The notes: a model not told the origin generated them from the sequence alone. DNA of 64,000 nucleotides from Agrobacterium salinitolerans (GCF_002008225.1 NZ_MRDH01000022.1:110669-174668); one strand, 5' to 3'. Shown: positions 27,727 to 37,798, counted from the first letter of the stretch. Program-made: numbers and translations.

Positions 27727-29436
27727 ATGAAGAAGCGCAGCGTTCTCTTTGCCAGCACGGTGGCGGCCATGGCCTTTGCAGGCTCTGTCGCCCATGCCGA
27801 GCGCGGCAGTGACGGCGAACTGAAAATCCTGTTCTGGCAGGCCGTATCGACACTTAACCCTTATCTTTCCGGTGGCACGAAGGAAGTCTACAGCTCGTCC
27901 ATGGTGATTGAGCCGCTGGCGCGCTACGACGAAAAGGGCGAGCTGGTACCGATGCTGGTCACCGAAATTCCGACGATCGAAAATGGCGGCGTCGCGAAGG
28001 ATCTGCTCAGCATGACCTGGAAGCTGAAGAGCGATGTGAAATGGTCGGATGGCACGCCGTTCACCGCCGAGGACGTCATTTTCACCTGGAAATATTGCAC
28101 CGCACCGGATGGCGGCTGCGCGCAGGCGGCGCAATATGAGGGCGTGAAGAATGTCGAGGCCATCGACGACCACACCGTCAAGGTCAGCTTCACCGAACCG
28201 AAACCTTATCCCTACTCCGCATTCGTGGGCGCACAGTCGCCGGTCATCCAGAAAAAGCAGTTCGAAAACTGCGTCGGCGCCGCAGCCCCCGGCTGCACAT
28301 CCGCCAATTTCGGCCCCATCGGCACCGGACCCTTCGTGGTCAAGGATTTCAAGCCGAATGACGTGATCAGCTTCGTCGCCAACACCAATTACCGCGACCC
28401 CGCCAAGCCCGCCTTCGCCACAGCGACCCTGAAGGGCGGCGGTGACGCCGCTTCCGCCGCACGCGCCGTGCTTGAAACCGGCGAATTCGATTATGCCTGG
28501 AACATGCAGGTGGAGCCGGAAATCCTCGCCACCATGGTTGCCGCCGGCAAGGGTAAACTGGAGACCGCCTTCGGCACCCAGGTCGAGCGTATCAATCTCA
28601 ACTGGTACAATGCCGATCCTTCGCTGGGCGACAAGCGCTCCACTAAGCAGGCCGGCCCGCACCCAGCCCTTTCCGATCCCGCCGTGCGCCGTGCGCTTTC
28701 GCTCGCCATCGACCGCGATATCATCGACGAAGCGGGTTATGGCGAAGCGGGCAAGCCGACCTGCAACATCGTACCGGCTCCGGAAGCCGTCGCTTCCACC
28801 AAGAATGACAGCTGGTGCCTGAAGCAGGATGTGGAAGGCGCAAACAAGCTGCTCGACGACGCCGGCTGGGTAAAGGGCGCAGACGGCATCCGCGCCAAGG
28901 ATGGCGTGAAGCTTTCTTTCCTCTACCAGACCTCCACCAACTCGGTTCGCCAGGCCACGCAGGAACTGGTGAAGGATATGTGGTCGCAGATCGGCGTCGC
29001 TGCGGAACTGCGCAATGTCAGCGCCTCGGTCTTCTTCGGCGGTGACCCGGCAAGCCCGGACACCTTCCAAAAATTTTATGCCGATGTCGAAATGTACACC
29101 AACAATTTCGACGGCACGGACCCGGAAAAATATCTGGCGGAATGGCTGTGCGACAAGATCCCGGCCCCGGAAAACGGCTGGCAGGGCCAGAATATTCCGC
29201 GTTATTGCAACCCGGAATTCGACAAGCTGGTGGGCGAACTCTCCAAGACCGCCGAGCTTGACAAGCGCGCCGAGCTTTCCAAGCAGCTGAACGACATGCT
29301 GACGGAAGAAGGCGCGCATATTCCGCTCATTCACCGCGGCAGCGTTTCCTCGCATTCGCTGACGCTGGAAGGCGTTCGCATGAATGCCTGGGACTCGGAA
29401 CTCTGGAACGTCGCGGACTGGTCCCGCAAGAAGTAA
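27727..29436 (+). CDS. Peptide-type ABC transporter substrate-binding protein
   Basis: A 569-aa periplasmic binding protein of family SBP_bac_5 (oligopeptide, nickel or glutathione type). Signal peptide residues 1-24 end SVAHAE with no lipobox. SVKWSDGTPFTAEDVIFTWKY-type motif (near residues 110-125) and the PVIQKKQFENC and RRALSLAIDRD blocks are characteristic. There are eight or so cysteines in the mature protein, more than usual. It heads an operon with the two permeases at 29581-31504. The associated M20 hydrolase suggests the ligand is an acylated amino acid or peptide. Confidence 0.92.
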   Translation: MKKRSVLFASTVAAMAFAGSVAHAERGSDGELKILFWQAVSTLNPYLSGGTKEVYSSSMVIEPLARYDEKGELVPMLVTEIPTIENGGVAKDLLSMTWKLKSDVKWSDGTPFTAEDVIFTWKYCTAPDGGCAQAAQYEGVKNVEAIDDHTVKVSFTEPKPYPYSAFVGAQSPVIQKKQFENCVGAAAPGCTSANFGPIGTGPFVVKDFKPNDVISFVANTNYRDPAKPAFATATLKGGGDAASAARAVLETGEFDYAWNMQVEPEILATMVAAGKGKLETAFGTQVERINLNWYNADPSLGDKRSTKQAGPHPALSDPAVRRALSLAIDRDIIDEAGYGEAGKPTCNIVPAPEAVASTKNDSWCLKQDVEGANKLLDDAGWVKGADGIRAKDGVKLSFLYQTSTNSVRQATQELVKDMWSQIGVAAELRNVSASVFFGGDPASPDTFQKFYADVEMYTNNFDGTDPEKYLAEWLCDKIPAPENGWQGQNIPRYCNPEFDKLVGELSKTAELDKRAELSKQLNDMLTEEGAHIPLIHRGSVSSHSLTLEGVRMNAWDSELWNVADWSRKK

Positions 29437-29580
29437 CACGCGGATGCGCCGGCTTCTCCCCCGGGAGAGGCCGGCCTTCTGCATGCCCCAGGACCATGAT
29501 CTGAAGACACATTTGCCGCGTTCATGGCGAAAACGATCCCGGTTTTCGTCGCGCCGCGCTCTGGGTCTGGAGAGTTTCAG

Positions 29581-30591
29581 ATGTTTACCTTTACGCTCCG
29601 GCGGCTGGCCTTTGCCGTACCGACGCTGCTTGTCATCAGCTTCGTCATCTTCGCGCTACTCGATCTTGCGCCGAACGATCCGACCGGCGACCTGCCGCTC
29701 ACCATCCCGCCGGAAGTGCGCGAACAGATCCGCGCCTCGCTCGGCCTCGATCAGCCTTTCTTCATCCGCTATCTGATGTGGCTGCAGCAATTCTTCATCA
29801 ACGAACCGCTGAACCTCCTGGAAAAGCTGACCGGCTGGCAGATCGGCGATGGCAGCCGCATGCGGGTGCTCTCCTGGGCGACACGCAGCCCGGTGGTCGA
29901 TCTCGTCATTCAGCGCATGCCGCAGACGCTGTGGGTGGTGGGCCTCGCCTATCTTTTCGGTGCGCTGCTGGCGATCCCGATCGGCGTCGTCTCCGCCTAC
30001 AAGCAATATTCGATCTTCGACCAGATCGGCACCTTCGTTTCCATGGTCGGTTATTCGGTGCCGACCTTCTTTACCGGCGTGCTGCTGGTCGTCATCTTCA
30101 GCTCCTACCTGCAATGGTTCCCGTCGGTCTACGACACCAATCTGCAAGTCAGGGACTGGGCGAGCTTCGTGGCACAGGTGAAGCAGATGTTCCTGCCGGT
30201 GTTGGTGCTGACGCTCTATAATGTCTCGCAGATCAGCCGCTTCGTGCGCGCCTCCATGCTCGACAATCTGCATCAGGATTATGTGCGCACCGCGCGCGCC
30301 AAGGGCGTGAAGGAAAAATCCGTGCTGCTCATCCACGTGCTGCGCAACAGCCTGATTCCGGTTGTGACGGTGATTGCGCTCGGTGTGCCGACCATCTTTT
30401 CGGGCGCCATCATCACCGAGCAGATATTTCGCGTGAACGGGCTTGGCCAGTTGCTGATCACCGCGGTTCAGGGCGCAGATATTCCGCTGGTGCAAACGCT
30501 GACCTTCATTTTCGCGGTGCTGATCGTGCTCTTCAACCTGATTGCCGACGTGCTGTACGGCATTCTCGACCCGAGGATCCGCTATGACTGA
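29581..30591 (+). CDS. Peptide-type ABC permease, DppB/GsiC type
   Basis: A 336-aa inner-membrane permease with about six helices. The N-terminal helix and DPTGDLPLTIP region, the long periplasmic insert around LMWLQQFFINEPLNLLEKLTG, and the EAA loop DYVRTARAKGVKEKSVLLIH identify the DppB-like subunit. GAIITEQIFRVNGLGQLLI is the typical final block. It follows the binding-protein gene by 144 bp and overlaps the next permease by 8 bp. The ATG at 29581 is preferred over 29524. Confidence 0.92.
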   Translation: MFTFTLRRLAFAVPTLLVISFVIFALLDLAPNDPTGDLPLTIPPEVREQIRASLGLDQPFFIRYLMWLQQFFINEPLNLLEKLTGWQIGDGSRMRVLSWATRSPVVDLVIQRMPQTLWVVGLAYLFGALLAIPIGVVSAYKQYSIFDQIGTFVSMVGYSVPTFFTGVLLVVIFSSYLQWFPSVYDTNLQVRDWASFVAQVKQMFLPVLVLTLYNVSQISRFVRASMLDNLHQDYVRTARAKGVKEKSVLLIHVLRNSLIPVVTVIALGVPTIFSGAIITEQIFRVNGLGQLLITAVQGADIPLVQTLTFIFAVLIVLFNLIADVLYGILDPRIRYD

Positions 30592-31504
30592 CGCCACTAT
30601 AGAAGGGCCGACGGTTGCGGCCACCCCCACACAATCCGCCCTTGCCGACATGTGGAAACAGTTCCGCGTTCACAAGGGCGGGGTGGCGGGCCTCTTCGTC
30701 TTCATCTTCATCCTGCTGGCGGTCTATGTCGGCCCCTATATCCACACCGTGGCACCCAACGCCATCAATGTGAAGGCGCGCAACCAGTGGCCGTCGCTCG
30801 CACATCCTTTCGGCACCGATAATCTCGGCAAGGACATGCTGGCGCAGGTTCTGGCCGGCGGGCGTATCTCGCTTGCCGTCGGCATCACCGCCATGCTGCT
30901 GGCGCTATTCCTCGGCACGCTAGTGGGTGTTCTATCGGGTTACTTCCGCAGGTTGGACGGCCCCTTGATGCGGCTGACCGACCTGTTCCTGGCCCTGCCG
31001 CTTTTGCCGCTGCTGCTTGTCATCCTGATGCTGTTTCGCGATACGCTGCGCGCGGCCTTCGGGCCGGAAACAGGCATCTTCATCCTGATCGTGTTCGTGA
31101 TCGGGATAACCAGCTGGATGCATACGGCCCGTATCGTGCGCGGCGATGTGCTGACGATCAAAAGCCAGGAATTCATCATCGCGGCGAAATCGAGCGGCAT
31201 GCGCGAATACCGCATCATTCTCAGGCATATATTGCCGAATGTGCTGAGTTCGATCATGGTCTCGGCCACGCTCGGCATTGCCGCCGCCATCATCACGGAA
31301 TCGGCGCTGTCCTTCCTCGGCCTCGGCTTCCCCTCCGATTTCCCGACCTGGGGACGGCTGCTATTCGATGGCGCGAACTTCCTGCAATTGACGCCCTCGC
31401 GCGTGCTGTGGCCGGGCCTGGCGATTTCGCTGACTGTTCTGAGTGTCAACTATATCGGTGATGCGGTGCGCGATGCGCTCGACCCGCGCTCGCTGAAGAG
31501 CTGA
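30584..31504 (+). CDS. Peptide-type ABC permease, DppC/GsiD type
   Basis: A 306-aa inner-membrane permease. HPFGTDNLGKDMLAQVLAGG (entry of the membrane domain), the EAA loop EFIIAAKSSGMREYRIILRH and the end VNYIGDAVRDALDPRSL are hallmarks of the DppC subunit. Its start at 30584 overlaps the preceding permease by 8 bp. Together with the divergently encoded double ATPase it completes one importer. Confidence 0.92.
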   Translation: MTDATIEGPTVAATPTQSALADMWKQFRVHKGGVAGLFVFIFILLAVYVGPYIHTVAPNAINVKARNQWPSLAHPFGTDNLGKDMLAQVLAGGRISLAVGITAMLLALFLGTLVGVLSGYFRRLDGPLMRLTDLFLALPLLPLLLVILMLFRDTLRAAFGPETGIFILIVFVIGITSWMHTARIVRGDVLTIKSQEFIIAAKSSGMREYRIILRHILPNVLSSIMVSATLGIAAAIITESALSFLGLGFPSDFPTWGRLLFDGANFLQLTPSRVLWPGLAISLTVLSVNYIGDAVRDALDPRSLKS

Positions 31505-31527
31505 GGGGAATCGTCTAACCATTACCA

Positions 31528-31616
31528 CGTCATCCTCGGGCTTGTCCCGAGGATCTAATCACGTCGAAAAAAACGATACGTCGGCAGATCCTCGGGACAA
31601 GCCCGAGGATGACGTC
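31528..31616. repeat. Palindromic intergenic repeat, family A (copy 4)
   Basis: The best copy: ACGTCATCCTCGGGCTTGTC on the left and its exact complement GACAAGCCCGAGGATGACGT on the right, 89 bp in all. It lies between the convergent DppC-like and RHH genes and could also act as a bidirectional terminator. Confidence 0.85.
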
Positions 31617-31633
31617 GAGTGTACTGTGACCAA

Positions 31634-31984
31634 CTAGTGATAATTCACCTGCTCCGCCTCAAGGATGCTGTCGGCATCCAGTGCCGCAATCGGAACATCT
31701 GTCCGTGCCGGAATATCGCCGGAAAGCTGAAGCGCCAGATAACGCCCGCAGCAGACCCGCAGGAACGAGGTGAAGTTGCCGAGATCGTGCCCGGCATCGA
31801 TCGATTCATTATAAAGCTTGGCGATGAGCTGCACGCTGTTCATGTCGTCACGCCGCGCGATCTCGTCCAGCGTCGCCCAGAAGAAATTCTCGAGCCGCAC
31901 GCTGGTGACCATGCCATCGATCCTGAGCGACCGCGTATGGCTCTCCCAAAGCGCCGGGTCTGCCTTGATGAAAAGCTTACACAT
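31634..31984 (-). CDS. Ribbon-helix-helix domain protein
   Basis: A 116-aa protein similar to the small RHH proteins (PF13467-like) of alphaproteobacteria. SHTRSLRIDGMVTSVRLENFFWATLDEIARR reads as a beta strand followed by two helices of a DNA-binding ribbon-helix-helix fold, and a conserved NFTSFLRVCCGRYLALQL follows. It may be a local regulator. The ATG at 31984 is preceded by GGAGGAAACC, so the upstream frame to 32065 is not used. It follows the PfpI gene by 70 bp and may belong to the same transcript. Confidence 0.75.
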   Translation of the reverse strand: MCKLFIKADPALWESHTRSLRIDGMVTSVRLENFFWATLDEIARRDDMNSVQLIAKLYNESIDAGHDLGNFTSFLRVCCGRYLALQLSGDIPARTDVPIAALDADSILEAEQVNYH

Positions 31985-32054
31985 GGTTTCCTCCCTCACA
32001 ACGCTTGAAAGATAGGCGGAAAACGGGACCGGAAAAAGCCCCGTCTCCCCGTTC

Positions 32055-32621
32055 TCATTTGCCAAGCACGGCCATGAATTGCGAAAGCCAGGCCGGATGC
32101 GCCGGCCATGCGGGCGCCGTCACCAGTTTGCCGTCGGTAACGGCCGCATCGATGGCGATATCGGCATAGGTGCCGCCCGCCAGTTCCACTTCGGGGCGGC
32201 AGGCGGGATAGGCCGAACAGGTGCGGCCCTTCAGGACGCCGGCGGCCGCGAGCAATTGCGCGCCATGGCAGACGGCGGCCACCGGCTTGTCGGCCTCGAA
32301 GAAATGTTTCACCGCCGAAAGCACATCCGCATTGAGCCGCAGATATTCCGGCGCACGGCCGCCCGGAATGACCAGCGCATCGTAATCCGCAACCTTGATA
32401 TCGGCGAAGGTGGCGTTGAGTGCAAAATTATGGCCGCGTTTTTCCGAATAGGTCTGGTCGCCCTCGAAATCATGGATGGCCGTGGCGATGGTCTGGCCCG
32501 CCTTCTTGCCGGGGCAGACGGCGTGCACCGTGTGGCCGACCGCCAGCAGCGTCTGGAACGGAACCATCGTCTCATAATCCTCGGCGAAATCGCCGGCGAT
32601 CATCAAAATCTTCTTCGGCAT
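32055..32621 (-). CDS. DJ-1/PfpI-family protein
   Basis: A 188-aa protein of the DJ-1/PfpI superfamily. The nucleophile-elbow Cys is C118 in AAVCHGAQ with H119 next to it, and an acidic partner is in DFAEDYE (residues 11-17). PGGRAPEYL is the family's glycine block. Members act as glyoxalase/deglycase, amidase or chaperone; which one applies here is unknown. It lies 97 bp downstream of the amidase gene on the same strand, so it may be cotranscribed. Confidence 0.88.
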   Translation of the reverse strand: MPKKILMIAGDFAEDYETMVPFQTLLAVGHTVHAVCPGKKAGQTIATAIHDFEGDQTYSEKRGHNFALNATFADIKVADYDALVIPGGRAPEYLRLNADVLSAVKHFFEADKPVAAVCHGAQLLAAAGVLKGRTCSAYPACRPEVELAGGTYADIAIDAAVTDGKLVTAPAWPAHPAWLSQFMAVLGK

Positions 32622-32718
32622 GTCTTTTCCTCCCGTTTTCGAATGCCTTTGGGCACCCTAACAGGCGGGATCGAGATGCGGGTATTATGGCAATACTACA
32701 GGACCGATAAAGCTTGGA

Positions 32719-34116
32719 TCAACGGACCTGCGGCGGCTGTGGCCAGCGCCGCACGCCGCCGCCCCAATTCTCGAAGGCTTTTGAAAGCTTCAGCACGAAC
32801 AAATCCTCGTAACGCGGCCCGACGATCTGCAAGCCGATGGGCATGCCCGATCTGGAGAAGCCGCAATTGATCGAGGATGCCGGCTGTTCCGACATGTTCC
32901 ACGGGACCGTGAAGGCGATATGTTCGAAGGGCCGTTGGGGATCGTTGGTGGGCGAGGCCCAGTCGACCGGATAGGACACAATAGGATTGACCGGTGAAAT
33001 CACCGCATCCACCTGCTGCATCAACCGCCCGCACGCCTTACGCATTTCCATGGTCTGGTTGAAACCGAAAACGGCGCGCGCGCCGGAGACATCCGCGCCC
33101 TTCTGCGCCCATTCATGAATATAGGGAAGGATAGCGGCGCGACGGTCTGCGCTCAGCGCCGCCATGTCGCCCCAGAACTTCGCCCGCCAGAAATCGTCCA
33201 GCCCGTCCAGCATCTCGCGTGTCAGCACCGGCTCAACCGGGATGACGATGGCGCCCGCCGCCTCGAACAGTTTCGCGGCGGAAAGCACGGCGTCGCGCAC
33301 CTCATTTTCCAGCGGCAGGCCGCAGCCGGCATCCAGCATCAGGCCGATTTTCCGGCCCTTCACATTAATATCGAGGTTCATCCAGTCGATATCGTTGGGC
33401 GGCAGCGCCGTGCCGTCGCGCCAGTCGGGCCGCGAAAGCGTCGCCATGGCATAGGCGGCGTCGGCAACGCTGCGGGTCATCGGCCCGGCGCAGCGGCCGG
33501 TATAAAAGGGATCGACCGGGATACGGCCTTGGCTCGGCTTGAAACCGAAGAGGCCGGTCCACCCCGCCGGCAGCCGCACCGAGCCGCCAATATCCGTGCC
33601 GATATGCAGCGTGCCGTAACCCGCAGCCCCGGCCGAGGCCGCACCGGCGCTGGAACCGCCGGGGTTCTGGGTGGGGTCCCACGGATTGCGGCTGAGCTTG
33701 TGGAAACTGGAAAGGCCGGAGGAAAGCATGCCGTAATCCGGGCAGGTCGTCTTGGCGTAAATAATCGCGCCATCCTCACGGCAGCGGGCGGCCACCGGCG
33801 CGTCCTCAACCGCCGGCACCAGTTCCACCGCTTTGGTGCCAAGCGGCACGGGATGGCCTTTCGTGGCGATCAATTCCTTGAGCGAGACCGGAATGCCATC
33901 GAGGGCCCCGAGCGTTTCGCCCTTTTGCCAGCGCTCCGTCGAGGCCAGCGCCTGCCTTCGTGCATCCTCTGGATCATAGGCGTAAAGCGCGTTCACCACC
34001 GGTTCGAAAGCATCGATACGCGCTTCCACCGCCTGCCAATATTCGGATGGCGAAAGCTTCTTATCCGAGTAAAGCGCCAGGATTTCGAGCGTATTGAGGT
34101 CTATGAGATCGGTCAT
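32719..34116 (-). CDS. Amidase (amidase-signature family)
   Basis: A 465-aa amidase-signature hydrolase. The Ser-cisSer-Lys triad is intact: K80 in PVSLKEL, S155 in NPGGSSAG and nucleophile S179 in GTDIGGSVRLPAG. It cleaves a carboxamide whose nature is unknown. The gene follows the DppC-like permease by 52 bp and is part of the binding protein-permease-permease operon at 34169-37619, which suggests that it acts on the transported compound. There is no signal peptide, so hydrolysis is cytoplasmic. Confidence 0.92.
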   Translation of the reverse strand: MTDLIDLNTLEILALYSDKKLSPSEYWQAVEARIDAFEPVVNALYAYDPEDARRQALASTERWQKGETLGALDGIPVSLKELIATKGHPVPLGTKAVELVPAVEDAPVAARCREDGAIIYAKTTCPDYGMLSSGLSSFHKLSRNPWDPTQNPGGSSAGAASAGAAGYGTLHIGTDIGGSVRLPAGWTGLFGFKPSQGRIPVDPFYTGRCAGPMTRSVADAAYAMATLSRPDWRDGTALPPNDIDWMNLDINVKGRKIGLMLDAGCGLPLENEVRDAVLSAAKLFEAAGAIVIPVEPVLTREMLDGLDDFWRAKFWGDMAALSADRRAAILPYIHEWAQKGADVSGARAVFGFNQTMEMRKACGRLMQQVDAVISPVNPIVSYPVDWASPTNDPQRPFEHIAFTVPWNMSEQPASSINCGFSRSGMPIGLQIVGPRYEDLFVLKLSKAFENWGGGVRRWPQPPQVR

Positions 34117-34168
34117 GGCATCGTCTCGTCAGAAAACAGGAAATAGGGGCGATATCGGCTTGAAACGG

Positions 34169-34990
34169 TCAGCTTGTATCGCGCGGGTCAAGCATGTCGC
34201 GCAGGCCATCGCCGAGAAGATTGAGGCCGAAGACGGCGAGCGCAATCGCAAGGCCGGGCATGATGGCAAGCCAGGGTGCTGTTCCGAGATAGGTCTGGGC
34301 ATCGGCCAGCATCCGCCCCCAGGTGGCGGCGGGCGGCGGCATGCCGAGACCGAGGAAAGAAAGGCCGGCTTCCGTCAATATCGCAAGACCGAGCTGGATC
34401 GTCACCTGCACGATGATCTGGTTGGAAATATTCGGCACGATATGGAAAAGCGTGATCTTGGCGCGGTTCTGGCCGATGCTGGTGGCGGCGGTGACATATT
34501 CCCGCGACCATATCTGCAACGCCGCCCCCAGCGTCAGCCGGGCAAACACAGGCACCATGAAGGTGGCGATGGCGATGATGGCGGTGAAACGGCCCGTGCC
34601 GATGAAAGCGCCGAGCATCATCGCCGACAGGATGGGCGGCACGGCGAAGATGATGTCGCAGATGCGCATGACCACGGTTTCGGTGAAACCGCGCAGCGCC
34701 GCAACCGCAACGCCGATGGTCGTGCCGATAAATGCGCCGATGGCGACGGCGGCGATGGAGGTGGACAGCGAGTTCCACGCACCGGCCATCAGCATCGACA
34801 ACACGTCGCGGCCGAAATGATCCGTGCCAAGCCCCCCATAAACGAAGGGCGATTTCAGCTTCTGAACGATCTGCATCTTTGTGGGGGACACCGGCGTCCA
34901 GACCAGCGACAGCAGGGCGACTGCGACCAGAAAGACCGTGACGGCGATGCCGACGGCAAAGGCGGGGCGGCGGCGGATCAATCGCATCAT
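34169..34990 (-). CDS. Peptide-type ABC permease, DppC type
   Basis: A 273-aa permease with KSPFVYGGLGTDHFGRDVLSMLMAG, EAA loop EYVTAATSIGQNRAKITLFH and the end LNLLGDGLRDMLDPRDTS, all DppC features. The ATG at 34990 overlaps the stop of the DppB-like gene by four bases (ATGA), which fixes the start against a much longer upstream frame. It belongs to an importer set with no ATPase gene of its own. Confidence 0.92.
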   Translation of the reverse strand: MMRLIRRRPAFAVGIAVTVFLVAVALLSLVWTPVSPTKMQIVQKLKSPFVYGGLGTDHFGRDVLSMLMAGAWNSLSTSIAAVAIGAFIGTTIGVAVAALRGFTETVVMRICDIIFAVPPILSAMMLGAFIGTGRFTAIIAIATFMVPVFARLTLGAALQIWSREYVTAATSIGQNRAKITLFHIVPNISNQIIVQVTIQLGLAILTEAGLSFLGLGMPPPAATWGRMLADAQTYLGTAPWLAIMPGLAIALAVFGLNLLGDGLRDMLDPRDTS

Positions 34991-35937
34991 CGCGCACCTG
35001 CCCGCAGTCTCGGATCGATGAAGAGATAGGCGATATCGACCACGAAATTCATGACGATCACCAACGCCGAGAAGAACAGCACGACGGATTGCATGACGAC
35101 GATGTCGCGCTGGGTCAGCGCCTGATAGGCAAGCCGCCCGAGGCCCGGCAGGTTGAAGACATTCTCCACCAGCACCGCGCCGGCAATGAGGAAGGTGAAT
35201 TGCAGGCCGATCATGGTGACGACAGGGATCATTGCATTCGGCACCGCATGCCGCCACAGCGCCACCCGCTCGCTCAGGCCCTTGGCGCGTGCGGTGCGCA
35301 CGAAATCCTCATTCATCACTTCCAGCACGGCGGAGCGGCACACACGGGTGAGAACCCCGGCCTGCGACAGCGCCAGCGCGACCGCCGGAAGGATGAGCGC
35401 CGTGAGACCCGCTGAAAAGTTCGGCGTCCAGCCGGGAAAACCGCCGGCCGGCATCCAGCCGAGCGTGGTGGAAAAGACGATGATGAGCAGCAGCCCGACC
35501 CAGAAACCGGGCACGGCAATGCCCACATGCGAAAATAGCCCGGCCGCAAAATCCAGCGCCCCGTTGCGGCTCCTCGCCGCCGCCACGCCGAGCGGAATGG
35601 CGATGGCCACCGAAAGGCAGACGGCCAGCAGCGCAAGCGGCAGGGTAACGGCCAGTCGCTCCAGGATCAGCCCCGCAACCGGCACGTCATAGGTATAGGA
35701 TTGCCCGAGATCGCCATGAAACACGCCGGCCAACCAGTGTAGATAACGCAGCGGCAGCGGCTGATCGAGGCCCATCTGCTTCTGCAGCGCCGCGAGCGTA
35801 TCGGGGCTCGCCGAGGTTCCGAGCATGATGGCCGCCGGATCGCCCGGCAGCAGGCCCATGACGATATAGATGATGAGGGAAACGGCAAACAGCGTGATGA
35901 CGAGGCTTAAAAGACGCCGGATGAGGACGGCTAACAT
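34987..35937 (-). CDS. Peptide-type ABC permease, DppB type
   Basis: A 316-aa permease. The N-terminal GLLPGDPAAIMLGTSASPDTL block, EAA loop DFVRTARAKGLSERVALWRH and GAVLVENVFNLPGLGRLAYQA are classical DppB features, with six helices predicted. It lies between the binding-protein gene (143 bp upstream) and the DppC-like gene (4-bp overlap). Confidence 0.92.
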   Translation of the reverse strand: MLAVLIRRLLSLVITLFAVSLIIYIVMGLLPGDPAAIMLGTSASPDTLAALQKQMGLDQPLPLRYLHWLAGVFHGDLGQSYTYDVPVAGLILERLAVTLPLALLAVCLSVAIAIPLGVAAARSRNGALDFAAGLFSHVGIAVPGFWVGLLLIIVFSTTLGWMPAGGFPGWTPNFSAGLTALILPAVALALSQAGVLTRVCRSAVLEVMNEDFVRTARAKGLSERVALWRHAVPNAMIPVVTMIGLQFTFLIAGAVLVENVFNLPGLGRLAYQALTQRDIVVMQSVVLFFSALVIVMNFVVDIAYLFIDPRLRAGAR

Positions 35938-36080
35938 CTGGCATCTTCTCCTTGCGTGGTTTTGTAGCCGGATATCGTGGAGAGATTTGCTGTCATCCCG
36001 CGCATTCCTCCCTCATCCCTGTTCCCCGGAACAGGAGTGAGGTGGATGGGGAAACTGCGCCCTACCCCTCACAACAAACC

Positions 36081-37619
36081 CTATTCTTCCCAATGCACAT
36101 CCGTCAGCACATTCGAGGGAATCGGCTCGTTTTCCCAAAGCCCCTTCACCTTCTTGTCCCAGACACCGAGTTTCGGCATGACGAAAAGAAAAAGAGCGGG
36201 CACATCTTCCGCGAGGATTTTCTGGGCTTCGCCATAGAGCTTCTCCTGCTCGCCGGCATCCGCCGTCTTTTCGACATTCGCCACGACCTCATTGAAGCCC
36301 GGGTTCTTGTAATTGAAGTAGTACGGGTCGCGCGCGTAGATATCGATATCCATCGGCTCCGCATGGGCAACGATGGTCATGTCGTAATCCGCGCCTTTGA
36401 GAACATCCGCAACCCATTTCGCCGGAAATTCGGTGGTCTCGATGGTCATGGTCACGCCGATTTCGGCAAACATAGCCTGCAGGATCTGCGAGGTGCGCTG
36501 GGCATAGGCCATTTGCGGCGCCTTGATGGTGAAGTTGAAGCCATCCGGATAACCGGCTTCGGCAAGCAACGCCCTGGCCTTGTCGATATCGTAGGGATGT
36601 ACCCCGGTCGTATCGATATAGCCGCGATCATTCGGCGTGTAATGGCTGCCGATGGCAGTGCCGAAGCCGGACCAGGCGCCTTCGATCACCGTGCCGCGAT
36701 CCACCGCCATCATCAGCGCCTGACGCACGCGCTTGTCGTCGAACGGCTTGCGGGCATTGTTCATGCCCGCCACGACCTTGAGTTCGGTATTGCCGACGAA
36801 GGTGCCAAGGCGCGCATCGCCATCGAAGGAGGTCATCAGTTCCGGTGCGCCGAATTCCGGGAAGGCATCGATATCGCCGGACTTCAGTGCCGCGGCCTGC
36901 GCCTGCGGGTCGGAAACGAAACGGAAGGTCGCTTTCTCCAGCGTCACCGCCACGGCCTCGTCCCAATAGGCGTCGTTCTTCTGCAACTCGACCTTGTCGC
37001 CCTTGGCCCAGTTCACGAATTTGAACGGGCCGGTGCCGACCGGCGTGGTGCGGTTATTCTCGGCGCTTTTCGGCGCCACCATCACGGAGGCCGGCCAGCC
37101 GAGCCAGTAGAGAAGGCTACCGGCCGGCTGCTTCAGCTTCAGCACCAGCGTTGCGGCATCCGGCGTCTCGATACTGTCAATGGCAGCGAAGAAGCGTTTC
37201 TGCGGATTGACCGAGCTTTCGCCACGCGCCCGATCCAGCGAAAATTTCGCGACAGAGGAATCGAAAGCCTCGCCATCATGGAAGGTAACGCCCTTGCGCA
37301 GCTTGAACGTATAGGTCTTGCCATCAGGGGAAATTTCCCAGCTTTCGGCAAGCTGAGGCCTCACCTTGCCTTCGCGGTCGATCTTCACCAGACCTTCAAA
37401 GACATTCTGCCAGGTGACCTGGCCGATGGCCACGGGCGCGGCGATGGTCGGATCGAGGCCGGCCGGCTCGACGGCCATGCCAAGCGTCAGCGTGGTTTTT
37501 GGCGCGGCTTCGGCCACCGTTACCGAAAGCGGCAGCCAGAGCGCCGTGCCTAATGCGAGGGTCAGCGCGGCGCGGCGCGAAAACGTTGCCGCCTGCGAAA
37601 GATAAGTGCGTGGCATCAT
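36081..37619 (-). CDS. Peptide-type ABC transporter substrate-binding protein
   Basis: A 512-aa SBP_bac_5 protein. An N-terminal twin-arginine-like stretch (FSRRAALTLALG) precedes the hydrophobic signal segment, ending VAEAAPK near residue 37, so export by Tat is possible. Family blocks: KLRKGVTFHDGEAFDSSVAKFSLDR and VRQALMMAVDRGTVIEG. Two adjacent ATGs (37619, 37616) start it; the open frame further upstream is not credible. It heads the operon with both permeases and the amidase. A LysR gene lies upstream on the same strand. Confidence 0.92.
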   Translation of the reverse strand: MMPRTYLSQAATFSRRAALTLALGTALWLPLSVTVAEAAPKTTLTLGMAVEPAGLDPTIAAPVAIGQVTWQNVFEGLVKIDREGKVRPQLAESWEISPDGKTYTFKLRKGVTFHDGEAFDSSVAKFSLDRARGESSVNPQKRFFAAIDSIETPDAATLVLKLKQPAGSLLYWLGWPASVMVAPKSAENNRTTPVGTGPFKFVNWAKGDKVELQKNDAYWDEAVAVTLEKATFRFVSDPQAQAAALKSGDIDAFPEFGAPELMTSFDGDARLGTFVGNTELKVVAGMNNARKPFDDKRVRQALMMAVDRGTVIEGAWSGFGTAIGSHYTPNDRGYIDTTGVHPYDIDKARALLAEAGYPDGFNFTIKAPQMAYAQRTSQILQAMFAEIGVTMTIETTEFPAKWVADVLKGADYDMTIVAHAEPMDIDIYARDPYYFNYKNPGFNEVVANVEKTADAGEQEKLYGEAQKILAEDVPALFLFVMPKLGVWDKKVKGLWENEPIPSNVLTDVHWEE

Positions 37620-37798
37620 TGTCCCCTGTCTGGCGGCCGGGGCATTTTTGCCCTTCCGAAGACCGCCCGTTGCAAAAAGAGTGTCATGTTGCAGGCGCAC
37701 ACACAATCTCGATTTTTGTGTGCTCCATGTAGCTGAAATGGCTACACGGAAATGCGGATGGAAATCAACCTTGGTGGGCAATTCTCCATGCTGGCTAA

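Noticed and set aside
27637..29484. A 615-codon open frame on the minus strand
   Set aside because: Antisense to the binding-protein gene at 27727-29436; its translation has no recognisable domain.
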